A DNA stretch of 64,000 bases from Streptomyces sp. NBC_01231 (GCA_035999765.1 CP108521.1:8742001-8806000), one strand, 5' to 3'; positions 45,483 through 54,869 are shown, counted from the first letter of the stretch. The notes: generated by a model from the letters alone, not told the origin. Numbers and translations are program-made.

Positions 45483-45496
45483 TGGGGTCAAACGAA
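45480..45496 (+). promoter_or_regulatory. Shared 17-bp operator motif, site 6
   Basis: ATTTGGGGTCAAACGAA, the best match to the consensus. It overlaps the -10 hexamer and ends 14 bp before the ATG of the first operon gene, next to its GGAGG. Confidence 0.8.
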
Positions 45497-45510
45497 ATGG
45501 AGGTCGGGAC

Positions 45511-46980
45511 ATGACCCGCGAGCCCCAAGCAGCTGTCATCGCAGGAGTGCCCGTTGACACCCGGCACTGGATCGGCGGCGAGCGCGTCGCCTCCACCGAG
45601 ACGTTCACCGACACCTCACCGATCGACGGAGACGTCCTCGGTGAGATCTCCCGGGGCACCGCGATGGAGGCCGCGGCCGCGGTGGCCGCCGCGAAGGCAG
45701 CGTTCCCCGGCTGGGCGGCCACCTCCCGCTCCGAACGAGCCCGCATCCTGCACGCCGTCGCCGACGGTGTGGAGAAGCGGCTGGAGGACCTGGCGATCGT
45801 CGAGACGTACGACAACGGAGCCCTGCTGCGGTCCCACCGCCGTGGCGTGATGCCCCGGGTGGCGCACAACTTCCGCTTCTTCGCTGACTGGCTGGTGAGG
45901 CTGGACCACGAGGACTTCGAGACTCGTGGTCACACCAACCACGTCAGCTGGGACCCGGCCGGGCCGTGCGTGCTGATCACGCCGTGGAACGCCCCGCTGA
46001 TGCTGGCCACCTGGAAGATCGCCCCGGCCCTCGCGGCCGGCAACACTGTGATTCTCAAGCCCGCCGAGTGGTCCCCCTTGACCGCCTCCCTCCTGGCGGA
46101 CATCGCCGCCGAGGCGGGGCTGCCGACCGGTGTCCTCAACGTGGTCCAGGGCTACGGCTCCGAGATCGGCGACGCGCTGACCTCGCACCCGGACGTATGC
46201 CGTATCAGCTTCACCGGCTCCGTGCCCACGGCCAAGCGGATCTCGGCGTCGGCCGCCGCCAACCTCACACCCCTCAGCCTCGAACTCGGCGGTAAGTCAC
46301 CGCTGTTGGTGTTCGCGGACGCCGATCTGGACCTCGCGGTCGGCCTGGCGGTGGAGCAGTACGACAACGCCGGCCAGGTGTGCCTGGCGGGCACCCGGCT
46401 GCTGGTCGAGGAGTCGATCGTCGAGGAGTTCACCCGCCGCTTCATGGAGAAGGCGAGTGCCCTGAAGCAGGGCGACCCGCGCGAGGAGGCCACCGACATC
46501 GGCCCCAACATCCACCCCCGCCAGCTGGAGAAGATCGACGGCTACGTGCAGCGGGCGCTCGCGGCCGGGGCACGCGCGGTCATCGGCGGCCACCGCAAGG
46601 ACGGCCAGTACTACGCGCCGACCCTGCTCACCGACGTCGCCCAGGACTCGGAGATCGTGCAGGAAGAGGTCTTCGGGCCGGTCCTGACCCTGCAGACCTT
46701 CACCGACGAGGCCGAGGCGATCCGGCTCGCGAACGACACTCGCTTCGGGCTGGCCGCCACCGTTGCCACCGGTGACCCGGAGCTGGCCGAGCGCGTCAGT
46801 GGACAACTGGTCGCGGGCACGGTGTGGATCAACTGCTTCTTCGTCCGAGACCTACAGGCCCCCTTCGGCGGCTCCCGACAGTCCGGTGTCGGCCGCGAGG
46901 GCGGGACCTGGAGCTTCGACTTCTACTGCGACCTGAAGAACACCGTGACCGCGCCGAAGGGGTGGAAGAGCCATGGGTGA
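45511..46980 (+). CDS. hpaE: Aldehyde dehydrogenase, likely 5-carboxymethyl-2-hydroxymuconic semialdehyde dehydrogenase
   Basis: 489 residues, NAD(P)-dependent ALDH fold: LITPWNAPLMLATWKIAPAL, NTVILKPAEWSPLTA, FTGSVPTAKRI, general base Glu258 in LELGGKSP and nucleophile Cys291 in NAGQVCLAGTR. It overlaps the ring-cleavage dioxygenase gene by 8 bp, the standard arrangement for HpaE, which oxidises the dioxygenase product. GGAGG precedes the ATG. The dehydrogenase class is certain; its substrate is inferred from context. Confidence 0.78.
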   Translation: MTREPQAAVIAGVPVDTRHWIGGERVASTETFTDTSPIDGDVLGEISRGTAMEAAAAVAAAKAAFPGWAATSRSERARILHAVADGVEKRLEDLAIVETYDNGALLRSHRRGVMPRVAHNFRFFADWLVRLDHEDFETRGHTNHVSWDPAGPCVLITPWNAPLMLATWKIAPALAAGNTVILKPAEWSPLTASLLADIAAEAGLPTGVLNVVQGYGSEIGDALTSHPDVCRISFTGSVPTAKRISASAAANLTPLSLELGGKSPLLVFADADLDLAVGLAVEQYDNAGQVCLAGTRLLVEESIVEEFTRRFMEKASALKQGDPREEATDIGPNIHPRQLEKIDGYVQRALAAGARAVIGGHRKDGQYYAPTLLTDVAQDSEIVQEEVFGPVLTLQTFTDEAEAIRLANDTRFGLAATVATGDPELAERVSGQLVAGTVWINCFFVRDLQAPFGGSRQSGVGREGGTWSFDFYCDLKNTVTAPKGWKSHG

Positions 46981-47899
46981 GATCGTCGGGGCGGGCCTGC
47001 TGGCCCACGTCCCCACCATCGTGCTCCCGGAGGCCGACCGGCTGGAGCTGAACGAGGGCAAGGAGATCACCCTCGTCACCGGCCTGCAGCAACTGCGCCG
47101 GGACGTCTTCGAGCGCGACGACTACGACACCGTCGTGGTGCTGGACTCACACTGGGCGACCACCGTGGAGTTCGTGATGACGGCGCAGGACCGACGGGCG
47201 GGGCTGTTCACCTCCGAGGAGCTGCCGCGCGGCATGTGCCGGATGCCGTACGACTTCCCGGGCGACCCGGAACTCGCCCACAACGTGGCGAAGTTCGCGG
47301 ACAAGCACGGCACCTGGATCACCGCGATCGAGGACGACTACCTGCCGATCTACTACGCCACCATCAATCTCTGGAAGTTCCTCGGCGAGGGCCTGCCGGA
47401 CAAGCGGTGGGTGACCATCGGCGTCTGTCAGACCGGAGACATGGAGGACCACCTACGGCTCGGCCGCGCGCTCGCCGACGGCATCGCCGCCACCCCCGGC
47501 CGCCGGGTCCTGGTCATCGCCTCCGGTGCTCTCTCGCACACCTTCTGGCCGCTTCGTGAGATCCGTGACCACGAGGCCAGCGACCCCGCGCACATCCGCA
47601 CCCCCGAGGCGCGCGCGGCCGACGAGGAGCGCATCGCCTGGTTCAAGGAGGGCCGCCACGACAAGGTCCTCGACACCATGGACGAGTTCTGGAAGTTCAA
47701 GCCCGAGGCGAAGTTCTTCCACTACCTGATGATGGCCGGCGCCCTGGGCGAGCAGGCGTGCGTCGCCAGGGCCCGGCAGTACGGCGCGTACGAGAACTCC
47801 GTGGGCACCGGCCAAGCACACCTCTGGTTCGACCGCCCCGCCGACGGCTGGACCGGCGCCGACCTGCCCGCCTCCCCGTCCCCGCACAGCCGCTCCTAG
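46973..47899 (+). CDS. hpaD: 3,4-Dihydroxyphenylacetate (homoprotocatechuate) 2,3-dioxygenase
   Basis: 308 residues of the class III (LigB-type) extradiol dioxygenases. The order LLAHVPTI, VVLDSHWATTVEF, LFTSEELPRGMCRMPYDFPGDPELA, ASGALSHTFWPL and GTGQAHLWF follows the HpcB/HpaD pattern (HVPS, DTHW, YTSNELPH, GNPEL, SGSLSHRF, GTGQ) recalled from the E. coli enzyme. The early His residues and a downstream Glu are the expected Fe(II) ligands. It cleaves the ring of homoprotocatechuate to the semialdehyde used by the preceding dehydrogenase. Confidence 0.82.
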   Translation: MGEIVGAGLLAHVPTIVLPEADRLELNEGKEITLVTGLQQLRRDVFERDDYDTVVVLDSHWATTVEFVMTAQDRRAGLFTSEELPRGMCRMPYDFPGDPELAHNVAKFADKHGTWITAIEDDYLPIYYATINLWKFLGEGLPDKRWVTIGVCQTGDMEDHLRLGRALADGIAATPGRRVLVIASGALSHTFWPLREIRDHEASDPAHIRTPEARAADEERIAWFKEGRHDKVLDTMDEFWKFKPEAKFFHYLMMAGALGEQACVARARQYGAYENSVGTGQAHLWFDRPADGWTGADLPASPSPHSRS

Positions 47900-47910
47900 G
47901 AAGGCTCGCC

Positions 47911-48756
47911 ATGCCCGAATACCGCCGCATCCTCCTCGACGGCGCCGCCTGCCAGGTCACCGTCGACGGGGACGAACTCGTCGCCGCGGACGGCCGCCGC
48001 GTCAAGACCGAGGACGCCCCGCACCTGCCCCCGGTCGTGCCGACGAAGGTGATCGCCGTCCACCTCAACCACCGCAGCCGCGTCGACGAGTTCCGGATCG
48101 GTCTGCCCGGCACCCCGACCTACTTCCACAAGCCGACCTCCTCCCTCAACTGCCACCAGGGTGCGATCGTCCGCCCTGAGGGCTGCAAGTGGCTCAACTA
48201 CGAGGGCGAGGTCGGCATCGTCATCGGCAAGACCGCGCGCAACATCGCCCCGGCCGAGGCGGGCGAGTACATCGCCGGCTACACGATCGCCAACGACTAC
48301 GGCCTGCACGACTTCCGCGACACCGACGCCGGCTCCATGCTCCGCGTCAAGGGTTCCGACACCCTCTGCCCACTCGGCCCCGGCCTCGTCACCGACTGGG
48401 ACTTCCACGGCAAGTACCTGCGGACCTACGTCAACGGCCAGGTGGTGCAGGACGGTTCGACCGACGAGATGCAGTGGGACATGCACTACCTCGTCGCCGA
48501 CATCGCCCGCACCATCACCCTCCACCCGGGCGACGTCCTGCTCTCCGGAACCCCCGCCAACTCCCGACCCGTCCAGCCCGGCGACGTCGTCGAGGTCGAA
48601 GTCGAAGGCCTGGGCCGCCTCACCAACCACATAGTCACCGGCCCCACCCCCATCCGCACCGACGTCGGCGCCCAGCCCACCGAATCCGAGGAAGTGCTGT
48701 CCACCGCACTCGGAGGCGACTGGGAGTTCCGCGGCATCCGCCCGCCCAAGCGCTGA
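47911..48756 (+). CDS. Fumarylacetoacetate hydrolase-family enzyme (HpaG-like)
   Basis: 281 residues. N-terminal cap, then the FAH core with HLNHRSRVDE, PTYFHKPTSSL, LNYEGEVGIVIGK, GYTIANDYGLHDFRDTDAGS and SGTPANSRPVQPGD. In homoprotocatechuate pathways such proteins isomerise 5-carboxymethyl-2-hydroxymuconate products and decarboxylate 2-oxo-hept-ene-dioate. This one is a single-module protein, unlike the duplicated E. coli HpaG. The ATG at 47911 follows AGGAAGG. Its last 150 bp recur as the fragment at 17905-18052. Confidence 0.82.
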   Translation: MPEYRRILLDGAACQVTVDGDELVAADGRRVKTEDAPHLPPVVPTKVIAVHLNHRSRVDEFRIGLPGTPTYFHKPTSSLNCHQGAIVRPEGCKWLNYEGEVGIVIGKTARNIAPAEAGEYIAGYTIANDYGLHDFRDTDAGSMLRVKGSDTLCPLGPGLVTDWDFHGKYLRTYVNGQVVQDGSTDEMQWDMHYLVADIARTITLHPGDVLLSGTPANSRPVQPGDVVEVEVEGLGRLTNHIVTGPTPIRTDVGAQPTESEEVLSTALGGDWEFRGIRPPKR

Positions 48757-48798
48757 GCCCGACCACGTCCACACGCGAGATCACGGAGGAGTGACGAG

Positions 48799-50160
48799 AT
48801 GGATCTGAACAAGTGGCTGGCCGAGGCGGTCGCGTCGAATGCCGAGTGGGGGAAGACCTTCGGTCCCTTCGACCCGCACCCGGCGCTGGCCGTCGATGAC
48901 GGCCGGTTCGCCGCCGCGTTCGAGGTCTTCACCGAGAGACTGAAGGACAACTACCCCTTCTTCCACCCCCGTTACGCGGGCCAGATGCTCAAGCCGCCGC
49001 ACCCGGCAGCCGTGGTCGGCTACCTGACCGCGATGCTGATCAACCCGAACAACCACGCCCTGGACGGCGGGCCGGCCACCGCCGCGATGGAGCGTGAGGT
49101 GGTCCAACAGCTAGCCACGATGTTCGGCTACGACACCCACCTCGGGCATCTGACCACCAGCGGCACCATAGCCAACCTCGAAGCCCTCTTCGTGGCCCGC
49201 GAACTGCACCCGGGCAAGGGCATCGCCTACAGCACCGAGGCTCACTACACGCACGGCCGGATGTGCGGCGTCCTGGGGGTGGAGGGTTTCCCCGTCCCCG
49301 CCGACGACCTGGGCCGCATGGATCTCGACGCGCTGGAGGAGCTGCTGCGCGGCGGGCAGGTCGGCACCGTCGTACTCACCACCGGCACGACCGCGCTCGG
49401 CGCCGTCGAGCCGATCCACGAGGCGCTGGCGCTGCGGGAGCGGTACGGCGTGCGCATCCACGTCGACGCCGCCTACGGCGGATTCTTCACGCTGCTGGCC
49501 GGAGCCGACGGCCCCGAGGGCCTGCCGGCCGAGCCCTGGAAGGCCGTCGCCCAGGCCGACTCCATCGTGGTGGACCCGCACAAGCACGGCCTGCAGCCCT
49601 ACGGCTGTGGCGCCGTCCTCTTCCGCGACCCCTCCGTCGGCCGCTTCTACCTGCACGACTCCCCGTACACGTACTTCACCTCCGAGGAACTGCACCTGGG
49701 CGAGATCAGCCTGGAGTGCTCCCGGGCGGGCGCGGCGGCCGCCGCGCTGTGGCTGACCTTCCAGTTGCTGCCTCCCACCCGTGAGGGGCTGGGCCAGGTG
49801 CTGGCGGCCGGCCGACGGGCGGCGCTGCGCTGGGCGGAGCTGATCGAGGGCTCCGAGCACTTTGAGCTCTACCAGCCCCCGCAGCTCGACATCGTCAGCT
49901 ACTTCCCGCTGACGGCCGGCCACACCCTCTCGGAGATCGATGAGGCCAGCAGCCGCATCCTGCAGGAAGGCATGACTGACAGCGAGGATCCGGTCTTCCT
50001 CAGCACACTCCGCGTCGGCGCCGAGCGTCTCACCGCCCGGGACCCGAAGATCACCGCGGATGCCGACGGCGCGCGGATCCTGCGCAGCGTGCTGATGAAG
50101 CCCGAGTCCGAGACCTACGTCGAGGACCTGCACCGGCGGCTGGAGCGGCTCGCCCGCTGA
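48799..50160 (+). CDS. Group II PLP-dependent decarboxylase (tyrosine/DOPA decarboxylase-like)
   Basis: 453 residues. Motifs FFHPRYAGQMLKPPHPAAVV, NNHALDGGPATAAMEREVV, HLTTSGTIANLEALFVAREL, IHVDAAYGGFF and PLP Lys262 in IVVDPHKHGLQPYGCGAVLF. The fold is that of MfnA- and glutamate-decarboxylase-like enzymes that act on tyrosine, DOPA, glutamate or aspartate. GGAGG precedes the ATG. Its place in a homoprotocatechuate operon makes tyrosine or DOPA an attractive substrate, giving tyramine or dopamine; that is inference. It is only distantly related to the decarboxylase at 39779. Confidence 0.78.
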   Translation: MDLNKWLAEAVASNAEWGKTFGPFDPHPALAVDDGRFAAAFEVFTERLKDNYPFFHPRYAGQMLKPPHPAAVVGYLTAMLINPNNHALDGGPATAAMEREVVQQLATMFGYDTHLGHLTTSGTIANLEALFVARELHPGKGIAYSTEAHYTHGRMCGVLGVEGFPVPADDLGRMDLDALEELLRGGQVGTVVLTTGTTALGAVEPIHEALALRERYGVRIHVDAAYGGFFTLLAGADGPEGLPAEPWKAVAQADSIVVDPHKHGLQPYGCGAVLFRDPSVGRFYLHDSPYTYFTSEELHLGEISLECSRAGAAAAALWLTFQLLPPTREGLGQVLAAGRRAALRWAELIEGSEHFELYQPPQLDIVSYFPLTAGHTLSEIDEASSRILQEGMTDSEDPVFLSTLRVGAERLTARDPKITADADGARILRSVLMKPESETYVEDLHRRLERLAR

Positions 50161-50328
50161 TGACCACCCGGGGCGTTACCGGCTCACCGCGGCCCGGCCG
50201 ACGGTGGGCCGGAAGCCCGAAGGCCTGACCCCAACTTCACGCGACGACGGATCCTCATCTCCCCGTCCCTCGCCTCTGCCGCAGGTGGCGTGGCCGCCCC
50301 CTGCCCAACTTTTCTGGAGCGTGACGAC

Positions 50329-51135
50329 ATGGCCATGGTCCGTGGCTACTTCCACCCCAAGACGGCGACGGGCGCCTCGTCGCTCATCCCCTCCCCGCCC
50401 TGGCGCTACTCCGGTGACCTGCTCACCGTGGAGTACCGCACCGACCCCGCCCGGGTTCGCGACCTGCTGCCCGAGCCGCTGGAGCTCGCTGACGAGGACC
50501 CCGGCGCCGTGGCGTTCATCTGGGCCGACTGGCAATCCTGCTCGCCCTCAGGAGAGGAGCTGCTGGACCCGGTGCGCGCACAGTACAAGGAAGCGTTCGC
50601 CGTCGTCCGCTGCAAGTACAAGGGCCAGACCTACACGCGTTGCGTGTACATCTGGGTCGACAAGGACTTCGCGATCGCCCGCGGACTGCACCAGGGCTAC
50701 CCGAAGAAGCTCGGCTCCATCCACCAGACCCGCCCGCACTCCTACGGGCCGGCGCCCCGCATCGAGGCCGGTGCCCGCTTCGGCGCGACCCTCGCCGCCG
50801 CAGACCGGCGCCTCGCGCAGGCCGTGGTGACCCTGCGTGAGCCGGCGCGGACGAACGGGTTCGTCAACGCCCATCCGATGGCCCACCACCGCTGGCTGCC
50901 GTCGATCGAGAAGGGCAAGGGTCTCGCGCTGGACGAGCTGATCGAGTCCGGTGCCGCCTCGTTCGAAGGCGGTCAGCCCTGGGTCGGCGACGCCGAGCTG
51001 GAACTGTTCGACTCGCCCACCGAGGAACTGGCCCGCCTGGAGATCCGCGAACCGATCGCCGCGTACTACCGCCAGGTCGGTGTCGTGTGGGACGGCGGCC
51101 GACTTCTGGAGTCCGGCACCTCCGGCGCCGAGTGA
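50329..51135 (+). CDS. Acetoacetate decarboxylase-fold protein
   Basis: 268 residues of the ADC superfamily (LIPSPPWRYSGDLLTVEYRT, LLPEPLELADEDPGAVAFIW, YKEAFAVVRCKYKGQTYTRC, VWIWVD-type strand, GYPKKLG). The GYPKKLG and FGATLAAADRR segments line the active-site barrel in this superfamily. ATG at 50329 follows GGAG; earlier GTG starts are less likely. An acetoacetate decarboxylase is not part of known Hpa routes, so it may be an isomerase or a replacement decarboxylase. A broken homologue lies at 18050-18763. Confidence 0.82.
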   Translation: MAMVRGYFHPKTATGASSLIPSPPWRYSGDLLTVEYRTDPARVRDLLPEPLELADEDPGAVAFIWADWQSCSPSGEELLDPVRAQYKEAFAVVRCKYKGQTYTRCVYIWVDKDFAIARGLHQGYPKKLGSIHQTRPHSYGPAPRIEAGARFGATLAAADRRLAQAVVTLREPARTNGFVNAHPMAHHRWLPSIEKGKGLALDELIESGAASFEGGQPWVGDAELELFDSPTEELARLEIREPIAAYYRQVGVVWDGGRLLESGTSGAE

Positions 51136-51154
51136 CGGGCCAGGCGGAGACATA

Positions 51155-52645
51155 ATGCACAACGTCACCCACGAAGAACTGCTGACGCGGGCCAAGGAAC
51201 TCTGCCTGCCCACCCAGCACCACATCGACGGCCGGGCCGAAAGCGGCAGTGGCGCCACGTTCGCCGTCGTCGCGCCCCGGGACGGGCAGATCCTCACCCA
51301 CGTGGCCGATGCGGGCGAGGCCGAGGTCGACCTCGCGGTCGCGGCCGCACGTCGCGCCTTCGACTCCGGCTGCTGGCCACGCCTGCCCCCCGCCGATCGC
51401 GGCCGGATCCTGCTGAGGATCGCCGAACTCCTCGAAGAGCGACGCGAGCAACTCGCCCTCACGGTCGGCCTGGAGATGGGCAAGCCGGTCACCGACGCGT
51501 ACGACATCGAACTGCGCGCCGTCATCAACACGTTCCGCTGGTACGGGCAACTCGCCGACAAACTGACCGACGAGTCCCCGCACACCGCCCCCGACGCCCT
51601 CGCCCTCGTCACCCACGAACCCGCCGGGGTCGTCGGCTCGGTCGTACCGTGGAACTTCCCGCTCACCCTGGCCAGTTGGAAGGTCGCCCCGGCCTTGGCC
51701 GCAGGCTGCACCGTCGTCCTGAAGCCGTCCGAATCGTCTCCGCTGTCAGCCCTGCTCCTGGGCCGCATCGGCACCGAGGCCGGACTGCCCCCGGGCGTCC
51801 TCAACGTCGTCACGGGCGACGGCCCGACCGCCGGGCGGGCGATCGGCCTGCACCCGGACATCAACGTGCTGGCCTTCACCGGCTCCACCGCCGTCGGCCG
51901 CCACTTCCTGCACTACGCCGCTGACTCCAACCTCAAGCGCGTCTGGCTGGAACTGGGCGGCAAGTCACCCAACATCATTCTCCCGGACGCCCCCGATCTG
52001 GAGAAGGCCGCCGCCACCGCGGCCTGGGGCATCTTCTTCAACCAGGGCGAGATGTGCACCGCGCCCTCCAGGCTGCTGGTGCACTCCTCCATCGCCGAGC
52101 AGGTCACCGACGCTGTGGTCCGGCGGGCGCGGGAACTGAGGGTCGGCGATCCTCTCGATCCGGCCACCGAGATGGGCGCACTGGTCTCGCAGGCCCATCT
52201 GGACCGCGTCCTCGATCACATCGGCACCGGCCGGGCAGAGGGTGCCCGGCTGCGCACCGGTGGCGAGCCAACCCTCACCGCCACCGGCGGCAGCTTCCTC
52301 CAGCCCACGGTCTTCGACCAGGTCGACCCCGGCATGCGGCTGGCCCGCGAGGAGATCTTCGGCCCCGTGTTGTCCGTCCTCACCTTCGATGACCTCGACG
52401 AGGCGGTCCGCCTGGCCAACGCCACGGAATACGGTCTCGCCGCCGGCCTGTGGACCTCCGACCTGTCCACCGCCCACCAGGTCTCCCGCGCTCTGAAGGC
52501 CGGCACGGTCTGGGTCAACTGCTACGAGGAGGGCGACCTCACCGTCCCCTTCGGCGGCATGAAGCAGTCCGGCAACGGCCGAGACAAGTCCGCGCACGCC
52601 CTGGAGAAGTACACCGAAGTCAAGACCACCTGGATCCAACTGTGA
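51155..52645 (+). CDS. Aldehyde dehydrogenase, PuuC/phenylacetaldehyde dehydrogenase-like
   Basis: 496 residues: [52 protein letters not shown], base Glu266 in [13 protein letters not shown] and nucleophile Cys301 in [11 protein letters not shown]. It resembles gamma-glutamyl-gamma-aminobutyraldehyde dehydrogenase and broad aromatic aldehyde dehydrogenases more than the first ALDH of the operon. It overlaps the next gene, a PuuD-like hydrolase, by 4 bp, which favours a substrate carrying a gamma-glutamyl group. Confidence 0.8.
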   Translation: MHNVTHEELLTRAKELCLPTQHHIDGRAESGSGATFAVVAPRDGQILTHVADAGEAEVDLAVAAARRAFDSGCWPRLPPADRGRILLRIAELLEERREQLALTVGLEMGKPVTDAYDIELRAVINTFRWYGQLADKLTDESPHTAPDALALVTHEPAGVVGSVVPWNFPLTLASWKVAPALAAGCTVVLKPSESSPLSALLLGRIGTEAGLPPGVLNVVTGDGPTAGRAIGLHPDINVLAFTGSTAVGRHFLHYAADSNLKRVWLELGGKSPNIILPDAPDLEKAAATAAWGIFFNQGEMCTAPSRLLVHSSIAEQVTDAVVRRARELRVGDPLDPATEMGALVSQAHLDRVLDHIGTGRAEGARLRTGGEPTLTATGGSFLQPTVFDQVDPGMRLAREEIFGPVLSVLTFDDLDEAVRLANATEYGLAAGLWTSDLSTAHQVSRALKAGTVWVNCYEEGDLTVPFGGMKQSGNGRDKSAHALEKYTEVKTTWIQL

Positions 52646-53349
52646 CCCGCCCCCTTGTAGCCATCCCCGCCCGCTTCTCCGCCACGACCTCCGCACTCCG
52701 TTACGCCGCCGAGGTCAACGCCCGGGCGCTGATCGAGGCCGTCTGGCGGGCGGGCGGCGAACCGGTGAGCATCCACCCGTCCGACCCCGCCGACACCGAC
52801 GTCGCCGCCCGACTCACCCGCTTCGACGGCGTCCTCCTCCCCGGCGGCGGCGATCTCGCCCCGCACCGCTACGGCGCCACCGACACCCACGACACCGTCT
52901 ACGACGTCGACGACCTCCAGGACGCCTTCGACCTCGAAGTCGCCCGCATCGCACTGGGCTTGGGCCTGCCCCTGCTGGCGATCTGCCGAGGCCTGCAGGT
53001 CGTCAACGTGGCTCTTGGCGGCACCCTGCAGCAGGACATGGGCGGCCCCGACCGCGAGCATCGCCATCTGCTGCACCCCGTGAGCATCCGCTCGGGAACG
53101 CTGACGGCGCAGGCATTGGGCGCCGACAAGGTCGAGGCGTCCTGCTACCACCACCAGCTGGTCGACCGCCTGGGCAACGGCCTGACCGTGGCCGCCACCG
53201 CCGAGGACGGCACCACCGAAGCCCTCGAACTACCCACCGTACGAGGCTGGTTCGTGGCGGTGCAGTGGCACCCGGAGGACACCGCGCACCATGACCGCTC
53301 CCAGCAAAACCTGTTCGACGCCCTGGTACGTCATGCCCGCTCCGACTGA
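52642..53349 (+). CDS. Gamma-glutamyl-GABA hydrolase-like (PuuD family)
   Basis: 235 residues. Class I peptidase C26 fold with LLPGGGDLAPHRYG, nucleophile Cys115 in LAICRGLQVVNVALGGTL, the HHQ motif in ASCYHHQLVDRLG and the catalytic pair in VQWHPEDTAHH (His210, Glu212). GTG at 52642 overlaps the ALDH stop (GTGA). PuuD removes the glutamate that a GS-like ligase added earlier; its presence is the best evidence that this operon uses gamma-glutamylated intermediates. Confidence 0.85.
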   Translation: MTRPLVAIPARFSATTSALRYAAEVNARALIEAVWRAGGEPVSIHPSDPADTDVAARLTRFDGVLLPGGGDLAPHRYGATDTHDTVYDVDDLQDAFDLEVARIALGLGLPLLAICRGLQVVNVALGGTLQQDMGGPDREHRHLLHPVSIRSGTLTAQALGADKVEASCYHHQLVDRLGNGLTVAATAEDGTTEALELPTVRGWFVAVQWHPEDTAHHDRSQQNLFDALVRHARSD

Positions 53350-54772
53350 GCAGCCCGGATGTGGCTCCGGCAGCTCGCCGCCACGCGGGCATGCCCAAGG
53401 CCCCGCGCCGGTCCTCGCCGCCGAGGAAAAGACTCCACCAGACCTCGGTAATAAAGGCACGACACGGGGCCGCCGAGGTCTCCGCCCGGCAGGGCGACGG
53501 CCGTGGCCTGTCCGGGCGCACCGCTCCCCGTCCTCGACCGGCACCAATCCGCCCCGGAAAGTCGGCGTCCTGATCGCGGTTCTCGGCGCGCTCATCTCCG
53601 TGGCCCCCTTGGCCACGGACATGTACGTGCCCGGCTTCCCCGAGCTGGGGCGGGCCCTGCACGCGAGAGAGTCGGTCGTGCAGCTCTCCATGACCGCCTT
53701 CCTGGCCGGGCTCGTGCTGGGCCAGGTGGTCATCGGGCCGCTCAGCGACGGTCTCGGACGCCGCCGCCTGCTCCTGCCCGGCACCGCTCTGTTCGCCGTG
53801 CTGTCCCTGGCGTGCGCGCTCGTCCCCAATGCTCAGGCGCTGATCGCTGTGCGGTTCCTGGAGGGCGTCGCCGGGGCGGCCGGCATGGTGCTGGCGCAGG
53901 CGGTAGTCACCGACTGGTTCCACGGCCCCGAACTGCCTCGGTACTACTCGCTGCTGTCGATGGTGCTGGGCCTGGCGCCCGTCACTGCACCGGTGCTCGG
54001 CGGTGCCGTCCTGTCGGTCGGGAGCTGGCGGGCCGTCTTCGTCGTGCTCGCGATCATCGGGGTCCTGCTCTTCCTGGCCGCACTGTTCGGCGTCCGTGAG
54101 TCCCTGCCCCTTGAGCGGCGCCAGCAGGGCGGGGTGGTCACCGCGTTCCGTGCCATGGGCCGGCTGCTCGGCCACCGCGCGTTCGTCGGCTGCATGCTGG
54201 CCCAGGCGTTCAGCGCCGCGGCGCTCTTCTCGTACATCGCCGGCTCCAGCTTCGTCTTCGAGAACCTGTACGGCGTGTCCGCCACCCGGTACAGCCTGAT
54301 CTTCGCGACCAACGCGGCTGGCATGGTGCTCGCCGGCTGGACCTTCGGGGTTCTCTCCAAATGCCTGCCGGTGGGCGGCCTGCTGGCGGCCGGGGCCGCT
54401 GTGGCGCTCGCAGGCACGCTGCTGCAGGTGATGGTGCTTGCCGCCGACGGCGGTGCCCTGGCCGGCACCTGGGCATGCATGTTCATCTCTCTGTTCGGCA
54501 TCGGGATCGTCTTCCCGGCGAGCGTGTCCCTCGGTCAGTCACTGGGCCGGAAGGCGTCCGGAGCCGCCTCGGCACTGCTCGGCGGGGCGGAGTTCCTGTT
54601 CGGAGCCCTCGCCTCCCCGCTCGTCGGCGTGTTCGGCACCGGCAGTCCCATGCCGATGGCGGTCATCATGCTGAGCGCCATGCTCTGTGCCGTACTCGCG
54701 CTGGCGTTCCTGAGTCGCCCTTGGCGGACCCACGGCGCACTGCCCTGGGAGCGAGGCGCCACCGCCTCCTGA
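53333..54772 (+). CDS. MFS transporter, Bcr/CflA type
   Basis: 479 residues. After about 80 Pro/Arg-rich residues come twelve membrane helices, with ATDMYVPGFPELG in helix 1 and the GPLSDGLGRRRLLLPG loop typical of Bcr/CflA drug exporters. The start is unsure: ATG 53333 or 53291 both lie within the previous gene, and the true protein may begin later. As last gene of the operon it could export an inhibitory intermediate or import the substrate. Confidence 0.75.
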   Translation: MPAPTEQPGCGSGSSPPRGHAQGPAPVLAAEEKTPPDLGNKGTTRGRRGLRPAGRRPWPVRAHRSPSSTGTNPPRKVGVLIAVLGALISVAPLATDMYVPGFPELGRALHARESVVQLSMTAFLAGLVLGQVVIGPLSDGLGRRRLLLPGTALFAVLSLACALVPNAQALIAVRFLEGVAGAAGMVLAQAVVTDWFHGPELPRYYSLLSMVLGLAPVTAPVLGGAVLSVGSWRAVFVVLAIIGVLLFLAALFGVRESLPLERRQQGGVVTAFRAMGRLLGHRAFVGCMLAQAFSAAALFSYIAGSSFVFENLYGVSATRYSLIFATNAAGMVLAGWTFGVLSKCLPVGGLLAAGAAVALAGTLLQVMVLAADGGALAGTWACMFISLFGIGIVFPASVSLGQSLGRKASGAASALLGGAEFLFGALASPLVGVFGTGSPMPMAVIMLSAMLCAVLALAFLSRPWRTHGALPWERGATAS

Positions 54773-54869
54773 GGCGGCACCCGGCCAGGGCAGGCAGGAC
54801 AGGGCGATCCACTCATGGCAGTCGGCCAGCCGCAGGCCCCCTCGACACGGAATCTGCCGGTACGGCAGC

